Of a DNA stretch of 64,000 nucleotides, positions 47,421 through 58,991 are shown in pieces. The first letter of the stretch is position 1. Each line of letters starts with the position of its first letter. Origin of the DNA: Uloborus plumipes (taxonomy: Eukaryota > Arthropoda > Arachnida > Araneae > Uloboridae); NCBI GenBank assembly GCA_038373865.1, contig JAXGGA010001581.1:62001-126000 (forward strand). Reading direction: 5' to 3'. A program made the position numbers and the translations under genes. The notes below the pieces were generated by a model that saw only the letters and a list, made by a program, of their open reading frames with translations, was not told the origin of the DNA and made no database searches.

Positions 47421-47982
47421 CAGGGTGGCCCAGAAGTCACTTTACATTTTGAAAACTAAATAACTTTTTTTCTATTAATATATTTCTTTTTCTATTTTCA
47501 AAATTAAAAAATATAATCCCTGGAAATGTTTGGCATGGATAAGTTTACAGAAGAACAACGAGTGAAGGTAATTGAATTTTACTTTGAAAATGGACTGTCA
47601 ATTGTTGCAACGCAAAGATCGTGCGCCATTTTAATGTTCGACATCCCCTAGTAGGCCTGCAATAAGAAACTTAGTGACGCGTTTTCAACAGACTCGACTT
47701 ACACAGCCATGCTATTGAAAACGCGTCACTAAGTTCCTTATTGCAGGCCTACTAGGGGATGTCGAACATTAGAATGGCGCACGATCTTCGCGTTGCAACA
47801 ATTGACAGTCCATTTTCAAAGTAAAATTCAACTATCTTCACTCGTTGCTCTGTTGTAAACTTATCCATGCCAAACATTTCCACGGATTATATTTTTTAAT
47901 TCTGAAAAGAGAAAAAGAAATATATTAATAGAAAAAAAGTTATTTAATTTTCAAAATGTGAAGTGACTTCTGGGCCACCCTG
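47421..47982. mobile_element. Palindromic MITE derived from a mariner-type transposon 5' end
   Basis: TA flanks (47419-47420, 47983-47984) and termini CAGGGTGGCCCAGAAGTCAC and complement mark the ends. The arms of about 265 bp are inverted copies around a loop of about 27 bp (CAGACTCGACTTACACAGCC). Each arm contains the beginning of a transposase gene. In the left arm, from 47526, it reads MFGMDKFTEEQRVKVIEFYF ENG then SIVATQR. After a small frameshift comes RHFNVRHP, then PSRPAIRNLVTRFQQT. This is the helix-turn-helix start (DUF4817-like) of IS630/mariner-superfamily transposases. Catalytic parts are absent. Confidence 0.82.
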
Positions 47983-47984
47983 TA

Positions 47985-50965
47985 TATATGTTTTTTCATA
48001 TGGCAGAAAACGTTAAATTACATTGATATTTTTAATGGAGTTCTAAAGTACGAATAATCATGTGTGTTTGTGATGTACAAAGCGACTTTTGCATCAGAAA
48101 AAGCATATAATGATACATATATTCACTGTCCTAAATAATTCTCTGATTTCAATTTCAACAGTTCGTAGAAGATTAAATGTATGAAGCATTAAGGGGAAAA
48201 ACAAGCGGAAAATCTCTGAATTTGCCTCAGGAAACTTAACACCATGTTGACAGTATATCTTCGATATAAGTCAAAGATTTCACAAATTGGAGTAAAAATA
48301 TCGAAACATGTTTCAAATCATTTACAGCATTCTAGGAAGAAATTCAATATGCGCTATCGATCGCGTTTTCGTTTCAAAATATTTTTATTCTTGAATAGTT
48401 TTCTTCTTTCAATCAACTAGAAAATAAAAAAAAGAAGAAATAATTTAACTTAGAGTGTGAAAGAAAAAGAAGTCTCTCTAAATTAGTGTTCCATTACAAT
48501 TGCCATAATAATTGCTTAAATTCATTTGACTTATATCCTAAGATATATTTCTACTCTATATCTAACAAAAACTATCGCTATACCTATTTCAATTTAGAAA
48601 ATAAAATTCAAACTCATAATCTAATTAAAATAAACGTGACTTAAAAAAAGGAAGCAATTCTAAAGAAATTGCCGAATAAACTATAATGCTAATTAGCATG
48701 GTAATAACTTGTATGAGGCAGCAGAAGTTTTTCGCAGTAATCGGCTTTTCGCGGTAGCACTTAATTAGAAAATTAATTTGAAGATCTTAACGACATTTAA
48801 TATCCTGCCTCAAAAACTATTGAATATTTAACATTTTAATAAAATTAAGTGCTAAAAGTATAGCAAGCTGAAACTGAAAAATGTTAATTACGTGACTTTC
48901 GTGTACTTAAAATGAAAGAATAATTGGTGTTCGTTTACTTATGTCTAAATTAAAATTATAGCCATTCTAAATCTAACCATTCTGATTTTCATTTTTGAAA
49001 GGGAAATATCAGACTAAAAGCGCAACAGATAGACACTTGTATTTTGTAAATGCAAACTCGTTTTTTTAGCAATTTGTTCTTTATTTGAAAATATAGTGCT
49101 GCTAAATATTAGTTGGTATGGTATAACATTTGCAGCGCATTTAAAATGAATCCGAGTATTAAATTTGAGCCTGATTTTTTTTTCCAATTTAGAGACCAAC
49201 AACTGTAACAGAAAATCTTGAAATAAATACATGTAGTGGCTACATGCGTAGCTATCAAGTGTGTCACTCAGGGCGGTAATTCATGATGACTCCCCTTCAC
49301 ATATACACAAAATATGCACCAACCGCAAAAATAAATAAGTGAATAAATACATAAAAGAAAAAAAAATAAAGGAAAACAAAATCGTAAAAAAATTAATTAT
49401 AGTTTTTACGGCTGACGTATGAATACTGCTTATTGTGGGATTGAAGTATCATGGCAAATAGTAACGAGTAAAAAACATTGAATTTGCGATGCACAAACCA
49501 ACAGAAATATAAATAACAATAAACGTATTTTTTTCGCAAATCTAAAATAAATAAAAAATAACAGATAACACTTTTATCAAGATTTGGTTTAAACTACTAA
49601 ACAATGCAAGGACACTTATAAACTTTAAAAAAGCCAGTCTTAGCAGTTTCAACTATTTTATTTCAAGTTTTTTTTCTTTAATCTAAGCTAACTTTTTTTC
49701 TTCAAAAAGAGGAAAATATAAGTTGCAGAAGAGAAAAAGTATCAAACGAAATATCCTTTAATGTATTTTTTTTCTAACTTCCTACAGAATTTAAGATTTA
49801 TGAAAGAAGATTGCTTTACTTGAATGCACCAGGAGGGAAACAAACTTACTGGCAGCAAATTATAGGTATTACGTTTAACGGAAATTCCTCTATCAATTTT
49901 GTATCACTATACATAACAGTGTATTGTTTTGTTATATCTTTAGATGAACCTAATATTTTTATAAGGTACCTCTAAAATAAATAATTTAATGCACTCGCAG
50001 TAATACAGAAAATATTGCATTATTGTCTTACTGTGCAAATAAAAAATATAAAATTTGATCAAATGTTTTTTTTTTAATTTCAGCAAATTTTTAAAAATTC
50101 ATGTTTTTCTTTAAATTTTATTTTCAATGATGGTTAGTGCGGAAAGAAAGACATTAATGGCGTTAATTTTGCATCAACAATTTAAAATACGTGGAATAAT
50201 TCCGATTTCGAACAAATGCGTAGACATTTTGGCAATTTTTTTTTCTTTATATATCTATTGTTTTGATAGCTTTTGACAAATATTGAAATGCTTTTTAGTT
50301 TCGATTTGCCTGCATTAATTTTACAATTTGACCTGTAATCTCCATTTTTGCTTTCCTTGGTGTGTTTAAACTACGACTTTATTGCCCATTAATTTTAAAA
50401 TTTAACATAACCATATATATGAATGTTCTGAAAGTCTGGCTATGATATCCAGAGATTTCAGTTTTGTTCTTGTTATGGACTCATCTACCTGTAATAGTCA
50501 CTAACCTAACTGACATTGAGAGTTCAACTATCATTCACATTGCATATAAAACTAATTTCCTCCTTCATCACTTGCAATAGTTCAAACTGCATTTGATTCA
50601 ATAAAAAAGGATTGATGCTAATTTGTTTCCCCAAACCCTAATATCGGTAATATGATTTGGATAATGTCTATTATTGTTTTCCCCCAACATTGTAAGAGAA
50701 ACATTTAGAGTCTCGGGCAGCAACGGTGTATATTTTGTACTAAATATCTCAAATGAGTCCTCTCCTCAGTTTAATCTGAAACTTATTTAACACTTGAAAC
50801 TATTTTACACCGTAGTTTTATTTTAAGATGTTCATTTTCTAACCACCAAATAAAAAGAAGTGTAAAGTATTTTTCACCTAAAGGCAAAATATGTACTTTT
50901 TGTACTTCCAACAATATTGTTCATCGTGTATACTGCTTCTTCTTTATTTTTATTTATTTTTTTTT
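47985..50965. other. AT-rich spacer
   Basis: 3 kb with no supported gene or element. Poly-A/T runs and one 72-codon minus-strand frame (49014-49232) are the only items noted. Confidence 0.5.
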
Positions 50966-50969
50966 GTGC

Positions 50970-51260
50970 GTAGTAACTCCACGATTTAAGTGATACTTTA
51001 TCAAAACTCGTAAATAAAACGTAATATTTAGGACATTTTTCACCACTTTCGGCTAAATATTTAATTTTAGATTACAGAAATTAAGATGTACACAAACATT
51101 ATATTTCGGCTGTTTTGTCTGAAAGAAAACGATTAATTTGGTTTTAATAGTCATTGCTTTTAAGGTATAACATCCTGAAATAGAGGTTAATTGGTTCAGT
51201 TGGTGAGCACATCGTGTAAATGATACGAAGGTTTAAGTTCGAATTCTCATCAACAAAGCA
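50970..51260 (+). repeat. Degenerate tRNA-derived SINE-like repeat, copy 2
   Basis: The tRNA-like core is box A GGTTCAGTTGGTGAGCAC at 51193-51210 and box B AAGTTCGAATTCTC at 51235-51248. The upstream 200 bp match the region upstream of the core at 5170-5430. Box B is better preserved here than in copy 1. Confidence 0.5.
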
Positions 51261-51566
51261 AAATTGTTTAAATTTTTTTGTTCAAGCTATATTGGTTCAA
51301 GGTTATCGGGATGGTAATCTTACTTTGAAGTGTTGTATTTTTTTTTATGTATGACAGTCACACCCCGTGAAAGAAAAGTTCTTTTATCATAGAACTACTA
51401 GAGTTATCCGAGAAAAATGTGTACCGTCAGTTCCAATTGAGGTTTGCCTGTACACTAAGTTTTTTTTTTTAGAAATTTAGGAAATACGTATTAAAATATA
51501 GAAACCGCCCTTAAAGATTAAACCGTTTATTTGGTCATACCTTCACCTCTGTGAAATAAAAGAAAA

Positions 51567-51958
51567 TCTACTTAAATTAAAAACTGAGTATCTTTCTATC
51601 TTTCTTTCTAACTATCTTTCTATCTTTCTTTCTATCTATGTCACGCTTCTTTCTCCTGAACGCCAATGAACTGAAAATCGAACCAGGTACCGATAGATAG
51701 GTAATTTTTCAAACTTCATTAGTTTCAGTTTAGATAATTATGCGATTCCAGTTCTCGAAGATATCAATTAATAAGTAGTCAAATTTAAAGCGATTAAGCC
51801 TAATAAATGATTAAATATGAAATCCATTGTTGAAAAACGTGGTTGCTAATAAACAGTAATAACAATGATCATGAGGATTTTGAATGAAGGCTTAACTAAA
51901 TCAAACATGAAACTCATTAGCGGGTCACGTACGTTGTACTTTTATCGCTAGCTACTAG
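51567..51958 (+). mobile_element. Second Helitron-like family, element 1
   Basis: Starts TCTACTTAAATTAAAAACTG AGTA, preceded by A. It then has a pyrimidine microsatellite and ends CGCTAGCTACTAG followed by T, with a CACGTACGT palindrome 25 bp before the end. The 5' sequence is nearly repeated at 51993. The TC...CTAG ends with a 3'-proximal palindrome follow the Helitron pattern, but the hairpin is not immediately terminal. Confidence 0.4.
51596..51641. repeat. (TCTTTCTA)n microsatellite
   Basis: Alternating TCTTTCTA and CTATCTTT units over about 46 bp. Confidence 0.85.
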
Positions 51959-51992
51959 TAATTTTTTGAAATATAAATTAGTTGAAAAGCCG

Positions 51993-52300
51993 TCTACTTA
52001 TATTAAAAACTGAGTACCTATGTCTGCTTCTTTCCTTTGAGTGAGCTGAACTTACTGAAACTTTCCTCACCATCTTGAAGGCGCGAAGTGCCCGTGCGAC
52101 ATCTCAATAATTGCGATGATTCTTTGATGCAGGAAAAAAGAAAAGGCGCGAAGGAGCCCCTTAGCGAGCCGCCTTGGCGGGGAGCAGTTTCTTGGAATTT
52201 CCTTGGCGAGGAGTAGTTTCTTGAAATTTTCCTCACTACTTTCAAGGCACGAAGTCACGAAGTGCCCGCGCAACACTGGGCCACGTACGTGGTATGTCTT
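51993..52300 (+). mobile_element. Second Helitron-like family, element 2 (3' end unclear)
   Basis: Starts TCTACTTATATTAAAAACTG AGTA like the element at 51567. It contains a CCACGTACGTGG palindrome at 52281-52292. Inside, a segment of about 55 bp (TTTCCTCACCATCTTGAAGGC GCGAAGTGCCCG type) occurs twice, at 52062-52100 and 52217-52270. Two overlapping minus-strand frames here have no motif. Confidence 0.4.
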
Positions 52301-53300
52301 GAAATCGAATGAACATTAAATTATATCAAATAATATAACTTCAGAATGAGGTAAAAGTTAGAGAGGGGGGACGTTATGCATCAACATACCGCAGGAAGCT
52401 AATCTAGCTGCCCTGGCAGCTTGTAAAATAATAAAAAATGTAGCCATATCCTATCGGGTTGCTAAAAATTTTGTTGTAAGTAATTTTTTTTTTTAAATAT
52501 TTGTATGATATCGCTTATAAAATGACACTTTAGCTTGTAGAACCCCCTGCCTGACGCAAAAGTATAAAGAGAAATTGCCCAAAAGTCCTTTATTGAAAAC
52601 TTTTGTTTAAAACCTTGAATGACAATGTATTCAAACTTCTGATTAAATTTTCAATACTAACTCTTATCAGTGATTCATCAAGGAGGGGGGGGTCAACCCT
52701 TCAGAACCATTAGTAAGGACACTATGGCCAATTCTATTATGGTAGTGTGTTACACACGTATGAACTGTCAAGGCCCTTATCCCCCCCCCCTAAGGTAAAT
52801 TTCGGAAGGTCTACGCTTTCCATCTACTTTCAAAATCATCTCCGTTTACGACACAGTTAGGTGCTTGTCCTGAATGTACAGGGTAATTATAATTAAAATT
52901 ATAACTCAAGACTCTCTAATTTAAAAACTAGAGTTCAGAATGACTTGATATTTCACCAAACCAGTCGTTTAGCCGTCGAATTTTGCTTGGTAAACAAAAA
53001 AAAAAAAAAAAAAATGCGCCGATGGTGCTGTCAGGGTAGTTTAAGGGGAAAAGCCTACTAAAGTAAATGTTGCTAGTCGAAAAAGAACAATAGATTCTAA
53101 ATGTTTGAATATATATATATATCTATAAAGAAAAAAAAACAATATTACAGACAAAAAAAAAAATGGGCGCGGTAAGAGAAAAAATAAAACAAAATGGAGC
53201 AAACAATTTATGAATGATTAACAAAATATCTGTGCGATATGCCTTCCACGTTGTTAAGATGCTAACTGGTAGCTCAAAGTGGTATGTTTTACCCCAGAAT
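52300..53300. other. Spacer with G-run and C-run tracts
   Basis: A GGAGGGGGGGG tract at 52681-52691 and a run of ten C near 52780 could pair as a hairpin. A poly-A run lies at 52997-53014. No gene. Confidence 0.45.
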
Positions 53301-53310
53301 GGAAGTTTAA

Positions 53311-54229
53311 CCCTGCTACTGTGTTCGGGTCCTTTTCGACCCAAAACAGATTTCATTTGCTTATAAATTTTCGAGTAACGTTGGTATAACGTTTTAACTT
53401 CATGAATGTGTTCATTTTCATGTTATATTACACACATATTTTTTTTGTTTTGATTGAAGTATAACCCTACTTGTCAAAAAAAAGTTTACTAATACTGTGT
53501 TCGGGTCCTTTTGGACCCATATGATTAAAAAGCATGTATCAGAGAAACAAAATAATTTTATGCTTGTTTATTTTATTCATAATTTATGAAACAATAAATA
53601 AAACATTTGTTCATTGTTTTTGTACGTTTTTTAAATATTTTTTAATGGTTATCTTCTGTTTTTCTATTATTCATTTTTTTTCTTCTTTTTTTTCTTTCTG
53701 AATACCATTTCTTCCTTTCTATGAATTGAAATCAGTACCAGTGAAAATGTTTCAAGGTTAACTTTCATAGAACTGCAAACTCTGCAATTATGCCTATCTG
53801 AGCGGAATTCCCTTTTACCCCCTCTCTCCGCCGCTTCCCCCGCGCATATGATTCTGTACATAAATCTGTACATCTCATACAAATGTTGTACTGTTCGTAT
53901 TTCCATTTTTAACACTTCTTTTTAAGCTTAAAAATTTCTAGTAAATTTCTTAAAGTGACAGCTTACGTAATTTTGTTAGTTTTCTTTAGTACGAAAACTG
54001 GAATTGCTATAATATTTAAATTTTATTTATGTGTTTTCTCGGATTAAATATGTAAAATAAAATACAAAAATTGAGTGATTTATGTTTGGAAGTTTCTAAT
54101 AAAATCAAATATAACAATTAAACTCGAAAAAATATAAAAAAAGCGGTGTTAGGGAATAAATTACATATGTTGGGTCCATTTGGACCCGAACACAGTATAC
54201 GTATGTTCGGGACGAACACAGCAGCAGGG
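53311..54229. mobile_element. piggyBac-like MITE (TTAA)
   Basis: TTAA stands on both sides (53307-53310, 54230-54233). The ends are CCCTGCT...AGCAGGG inverted repeats, extended as CCCTGCTACTGTGTTCGG on the left and CCCTGCTGCTGTGTTCG on the right complement. This is the piggyBac-type target and terminal pattern. The motif GTGTTCGGGTCC-NNNN-GGACCC occurs at 53320, 53500 and (inverted) 54172-54203. No transposase frame; 919 bp. Confidence 0.78.
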
Positions 54230-54234
54230 TTAAT

Positions 54235-55300
54235 TTAACAACTATGAATCCGATGAGCATATCATGTGGTCGTAATAAGCATACTTAGTAATAGCAATAT
54301 TAGCTCTGAAAGCAGCATTTATTGATGAATTTTGGAACTTTTTTAAATCATAAACCAAAATGCGATGGTCTTACGACAGCTATCGCGAAATATCAAGTCA
54401 TTCTGAATGTAGCAGTTTTCATCAGAGCGTTTGAAAATTGCATCTTGAATTATAATCACACTAGATTTTTTATTCATGGGTGCAATTTTTGAAAATGAAG
54501 TAAAACCAATGAAAAACAGCAAGGGTGCTATTGCTTAAAAATATTTTTTTTCCTAGTACAGAAAAAAATTAACTACCTAGTTGGTCTCAAATTACCATTC
54601 GAAGCACTCTGATCCGACATCATTCGAAATGAAATCACAAAAATGCATGCGTGACAGCTATAATTATCATTAAAAATCTTGTAATACATTTTATGCTTGA
54701 TAAGATTGAATAATTAATCATATACTTTCATTCTTAGTAAGGTTCTAAAATGTGTGTTACTAACATGATTAAATAGAGATGAAAAGAAAAGAACGACGAC
54801 AGCTGAAATATGTTTCAGAAAACTAAAACGGATTCGATAACGTAACATCTTACACGACATAAGATGACGTTACTGGTTTGGTGATTATCTTGTTTCTTTT
54901 TACGTAATATTATTATTGTACATTAGATGAACATGTTTTAAGGATTTTTTGGAAGTAATGATATCGGAGAAAGTAATTTTCTCCGTCTTCTTTTTGTAAT
55001 TATAATATTTGTTACAATGTATTTTTTTTTTACCTTCTTACAATTAAATTAGCATCGTAGGAATAATTTTGAGGCTACGCAGTAATTGCGAAAAATAATG
55101 CAAATGGTTTGTTTAAATACGCAATGACGCAAACAAAATGAAAACATTGAAGAGTTGTGCTTGAGTAAAATGAAAGTGATAAGTAAGTATATATTTTCTG
55201 ATAAAAGTTTTTACATATTTCTCTCTATCTCCCTCTCTCTCTCTCTATATATATAATGTTAAAAACTTATACATTGATGGACAAATTAAAAACTAATTTT
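54235..55300. other. AT-rich spacer
   Basis: Only a CT-rich run at 55222-55250 was noted. Confidence 0.5.
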
Positions 55301-55357
55301 CTCTCAATCATTATGACAAATTTCTTGAAACGGAAGGTGATGCGTTTTTGTACATAC

Positions 55358-55470
55358 CGTCGAGATAGTTTCTGAAACATGTTTCAAGAAGTAATAAAGT
55401 TCTGTATAAAATAGCCTTAAAAATGTGCATCATGTGTGACAAAACTGGAGATGAGAAATTTGTCATAACT
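55358..55470 (-). other. Candidate exon (weak)
   Basis: The minus-strand frame MTNFSSPVLSHMMHIFKAIL... is open across the block. It is preceded by TTTACTTCTGTATAG and followed by a good donor, GACG|GTATGT. If the less usual AGAG|TT acceptor is used, the phase continues that of the candidate exon at 56445-56604. No recognised homology. Confidence 0.2.
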
Positions 55471-55499
55471 CTATACAGAAGTAAACAAAGCATATTGCT

Positions 55500-56420
55500 A
55501 ATTACTAGTTTGTACTCATACTGAAACGGATGAATACTTTAATTTCAAAAATGAACTTTTAAACAAAGCTGCGCTACTTCTTCGCAAACATAAAGTACAT
55601 GATTATATTTTAAACCAGATTAATATTTTATTTCTACGTGACTGCAATAATGCATCCATTTCAAAAAAGAGTTCCTGCGTACCCACAAAAGTACTAACTT
55701 ACTTCTTAAAGTCGAAAACGTACTTTCACTAACATTCATTCCCTCGACATTTAAAGTACATTTCAATATTTTCTACCGGATTAGCAACATTTCAGTCACT
55801 TGGCATGTTCACAACTTTAATGTACTTATTCGGCATATTTTTAATACTTTACGTTTTTAATATGTCTGTTTAACTAAGAAACATTTTTTTCTTCATTTGT
55901 AAAAATTGTTACATTTTTGAAAGGGAATGCTTCTTGCTTTGCTTTGGTATTCATACTCGTTACTTTTTAAAGTTTACTAATTCTGTACAAAACATACCTT
56001 ACTTTTATAATCTTAATGTAATAAATCAAACTTCTTGTTAGTAATTGCCATGAATTGTTAATAAAACTGAGGAATTTTGATTATAACGTATTACGAAAGG
56101 AACGAAAACGAATATACAACTTTACGTTTACTTACTCTAGAAAACGTTTAATTGTCAATAAGCAAAAAAAAAAAAAAAAAAAAAACATATTAAGACAGTA
56201 AAAAATAAATAATGACCTTCAGGTTACAAATACACACATTTCTATCCTATGTAGTTATGAACTCCTCCTCATAATATCTTCTACAATAGCTTCCTGGTCA
56301 ACTCAGGTGACATTAATACGATTTCTGGATGAATGACAACTAATGTTTACGTCTTACGTTGGCAGACGTTACTTTTATATATAACCAAAAAAGAAATTGT
56401 AAGGAGCGCAATCAAAGAAA
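55500..56420. other. AT-rich spacer
   Basis: No supported feature other than a poly-A run at 56165-56186. Confidence 0.5.
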
Positions 56421-56444
56421 TTTGCTAGCCGCATAAAATTTTAC

Positions 56445-56604
56445 CTCGTAAGATCAGATAGTCAGAAAGCACAATCGAGACATCGTGGCTCCGAAATCTG
56501 CAACAGTATGCCTTACAAAAACACGTTGGCTCAGAAGAGGATATACATGAACATGTAGGAGACTGTTTTAGCACAGCACCATACATGTTGTTTGTTAAAG
56601 CAGT
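56445..56604 (-). other. Candidate coding exon, Cys-rich
   Basis: The acceptor is a 30-nt pyrimidine tract ending TTTCAG, and the donor is CGAG|GTAAAA. The frame encodes TALTNNMYGAVLKQSPTCSC, then a Cys-rich stretch with CFCKAYCC. It follows the block at 56686-56891 in the same phase, after an 81-nt GT-AG intron that removes an in-frame TAG (56671-56673). I recognise no family. Confidence 0.35.
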
Positions 56605-56685
56605 CTGAAAAAAAAAAGTAAAAAAAAAAAAGAAATTCAAATAACAGATCATACTCTGCTCAGACAGCATTGACTAACACCATAC

Positions 56686-56891
56686 CATTATCGCCAGATT
56701 AACCGAGGTGTGGGAGTTTATTTCGGACGTTAATATAGTTGGTGTTATTCTGCGTGAGTTATTTCTGCACCCTATTAAACTCATTTTTAAACTGTCTTTG
56801 CCAGAGAAAATCATTGATGATGCAAACGAATAATAAACCGTAGTTTGTCGCTTGCTACGCATACAAGACTGACGGAACAAAATGTCTTTGC
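56686..56891 (-). other. Candidate coding exon
   Basis: The acceptor is TTTATTTTTTAG|GC and the donor AATG|GTATGG. The frame encodes KDILFRQSCMRSKRQTTVYY... to HTSVNLAIM over 68 codons without a stop. The composition is balanced compared with the surrounding AT-rich DNA. Together with 56445-56604 it gives about 120 codons of continuous protein on the minus strand. There is no recognised domain, and the start and end of the gene are unknown. Confidence 0.35.
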
Positions 56892-56924
56892 CTAAAAAAT
56901 AAACACATTGTTTACAGACCAAAA

Positions 56925-58100
56925 GTGACTAATGAGTACTTTTGATTTAGAACCATCCCTTGACCTTTTGACTTTTGACGTTTATTTATTTCAAAAATTG
57001 AAACAATTTAGCTCAGAAATACATAGGCAAAACTTATGGTACTTACGCGAGAAACATTTCTTCTATAGAATATATTTAAAATGTTCCTTTGCCTATATTT
57101 CATATTAGCTAAAAACGATTAATTAATTACATTCCTTATCTGGTTATTCCTAAAACTTCGTCGGTTTCGCCATCTATAAAAGGCAACTGAAACTGTTATG
57201 TTGAAGGAAAATGCATCAACATTATGAGAATTAATGTTTTTAGCAAAGAACGCGCTGATTTCCATCAAAGTAAGTCTTGGTTAATTACCTATGCACTTGA
57301 AATTATGCAAGATCTCTGAACAAAACTTCTCGCTTTCCCTTTCATAACAGACAGGCCAATTAATTACACGTTTCTATTTCCAGTGTCTTTTGAGAACTCT
57401 TCATATCTGTCCTCATTTTACAAGGGGAAATTTCATGACGGTAAGACAAGAGATTTTCTCTTTTTTGACATGAATACAAGATAAATTACGACGGCGTTGT
57501 AAGGATTTTTGTATAAATCATGAATTGAATTTCAAAGCGTCTTTGCTCGTGTTACAAACAAGAGATAAATAACACATGAAGTCGCGATTTAAAAAAAATA
57601 ATAATAATTACACCTACAATCAGAATGCTATTTGAAATGTAGCGAAGGTTTTAAAGGCATTGCTAAAACACTGATATTTTGAGTTTTGTTTTTTGTTCGC
57701 ATACTTTAATATTTTTTTTAAAATTTGGTGTTGTTAATTTCTGAGCTATTTCTCTAATTATTTAATGAAGTACTTTCAGATCAAAATTTTATCATGACAC
57801 AATTAAAAATTTCTTTTTTAGCTACGCCTTTTTTTTCTGAGCTTGTTTTAAGAAATCAAAGAGATTCATAAAAGTAACATAATATATGTTGGTCACCCTT
57901 TTTGTATAGTCAAATATAAATTGATTTGAGATTTTATTTTACAACTTCATGATTAACTAACTGAGCTTAGGTTTTTTATTGTTAAAAAGCGGCATAAACA
58001 CCATATTATAACCTATGTTATCAACAACTTCGCTAAAAACAAAAAGTTTTGAATGGTATGTATGCAGATGTGCTACATTTAAACTTTCGATTTTCAATTA
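56925..58100. other. AT-rich spacer
   Basis: No supported feature. It could be intronic if the flanking exon candidates are real. Confidence 0.45.
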
Positions 58101-58101
58101 G

Positions 58102-58146
58102 CTAATATGCACTTCGTTGCATGGATTTAAAACGCAACTTGTCACA
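58102..58146 (-). other. Strong splice acceptor with a short open tail
   Basis: On the minus strand, a T-rich tract of over 20 nt ends CCTTTTCAG at 58147. It is followed by 14 codons in one frame (CDKLRFKSMQRSAY, then TAG). The acceptor is convincing to the eye, but the coding content is too short to judge. Confidence 0.2.
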
Positions 58147-58498
58147 CTGAAAAGGAATAAATGAAAAAAAAAAAAACACATTTAAATTTTTATGTATACT
58201 AAATTTATCTAAACTTTTATTAAAGTTGAAGAAAAAAATAAAATTTAACCTTTTATAACGTTTGAAAACGCTAGTTAAACATTCGTTGAGAGACACTATA
58301 ACTTTAAAATCGGATTCAAAAGATAAATACGAGAAAATATCGTATTTGTCATAATAAGCAGTTTCAAATTAAAGCTTTATTGACTACATAAAATGCCCTG
58401 TCGACGAAAGTTTCCCATGTGCCATGTGACATAAGATTCCAATACGAAACAAAAACATTCTCATGCGAAACAATAAATAAGTAAATGTATAAATTAAT

Positions 58499-58610
58499 AA
58501 ATGAAATAAACTAACTTGATTTACACATTGTCGACACTGCACAAATTTGTATTAAAATTACTGTCTCACAGTTCGGCATTAGGAGGAACATGCTCTGATT
58601 ACGGAAAATG
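58499..58610. repeat. 112-bp direct repeat, copy 1
   Basis: More than 90 percent identical by eye to 58880-58991, 381 bp apart. It includes CATTGTCGACACTGCACAAA and CTGTCTCACAGTTC. It overlaps the end of a 116-codon minus-strand frame (58511-58861) that begins with a hydrophobic, signal-peptide-like stretch. Confidence 0.85.
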
Positions 58611-58861
58611 AGCCAATGAATAAACAGACATCTGATAAAAGGGACGGGTTGGAAATGTAAATGGTGAAATAAACAGAGGTACTGTCTGATTTTCTCAGGT
58701 AAAACCTTCCGCGTATTTACGCATGCGTCAGGTCTTCTCTGATCTACCGAAATAGGGGTGATAGGTAAGATAACAATAAGAGGAAGAATAATAAGAAGCA
58801 TTTTGAGCCATATGAAACAACACAGAACGATGCTAATTTCAAATACATAGCTTAGTTGCAT
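58511..58861 (-). other. Open frame with signal-peptide-like start, uncertain
   Basis: 116 codons beginning MQLSYVFEISIVLCCFIWLK with a long hydrophobic stretch, then SVDQRRPDACVNTRKVLPEK. The hydrophobic stretch could be a signal peptide or membrane segment, though AT-rich DNA yields such frames by chance. No conserved domain is visible. It lies upstream, on the same strand, of the exon candidates at 55.3-56.9 kb. Confidence 0.2.
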
Positions 58862-58879
58862 GTGTCAAAATTATATAGT

Positions 58880-58991
58880 AAATGAAATAAACTAACTTGA
58901 TTTACCCATTGTCGACACTGCACAAATTTGTATTAAAATTACTGTCTCACAGTTCAGCATTACAAGGAACATGCTCTGAATACGGAAAATG
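58880..58991. repeat. 112-bp direct repeat, copy 2
   Basis: Second copy of the 58499-58610 segment. Both end at ACGGAAAATG and then diverge. Confidence 0.85.

Noticed and set aside
51193..51250. A functional tRNA gene
   Set aside because: Only the box-like blocks are conserved, and the stems do not pair convincingly.
52018..52276. Two overlapping minus-strand ORFs (69 and 75 codons) rich in Arg/Ser
   Set aside because: They overlap in different frames across a duplicated 55-bp segment of a probable Helitron-like repeat.
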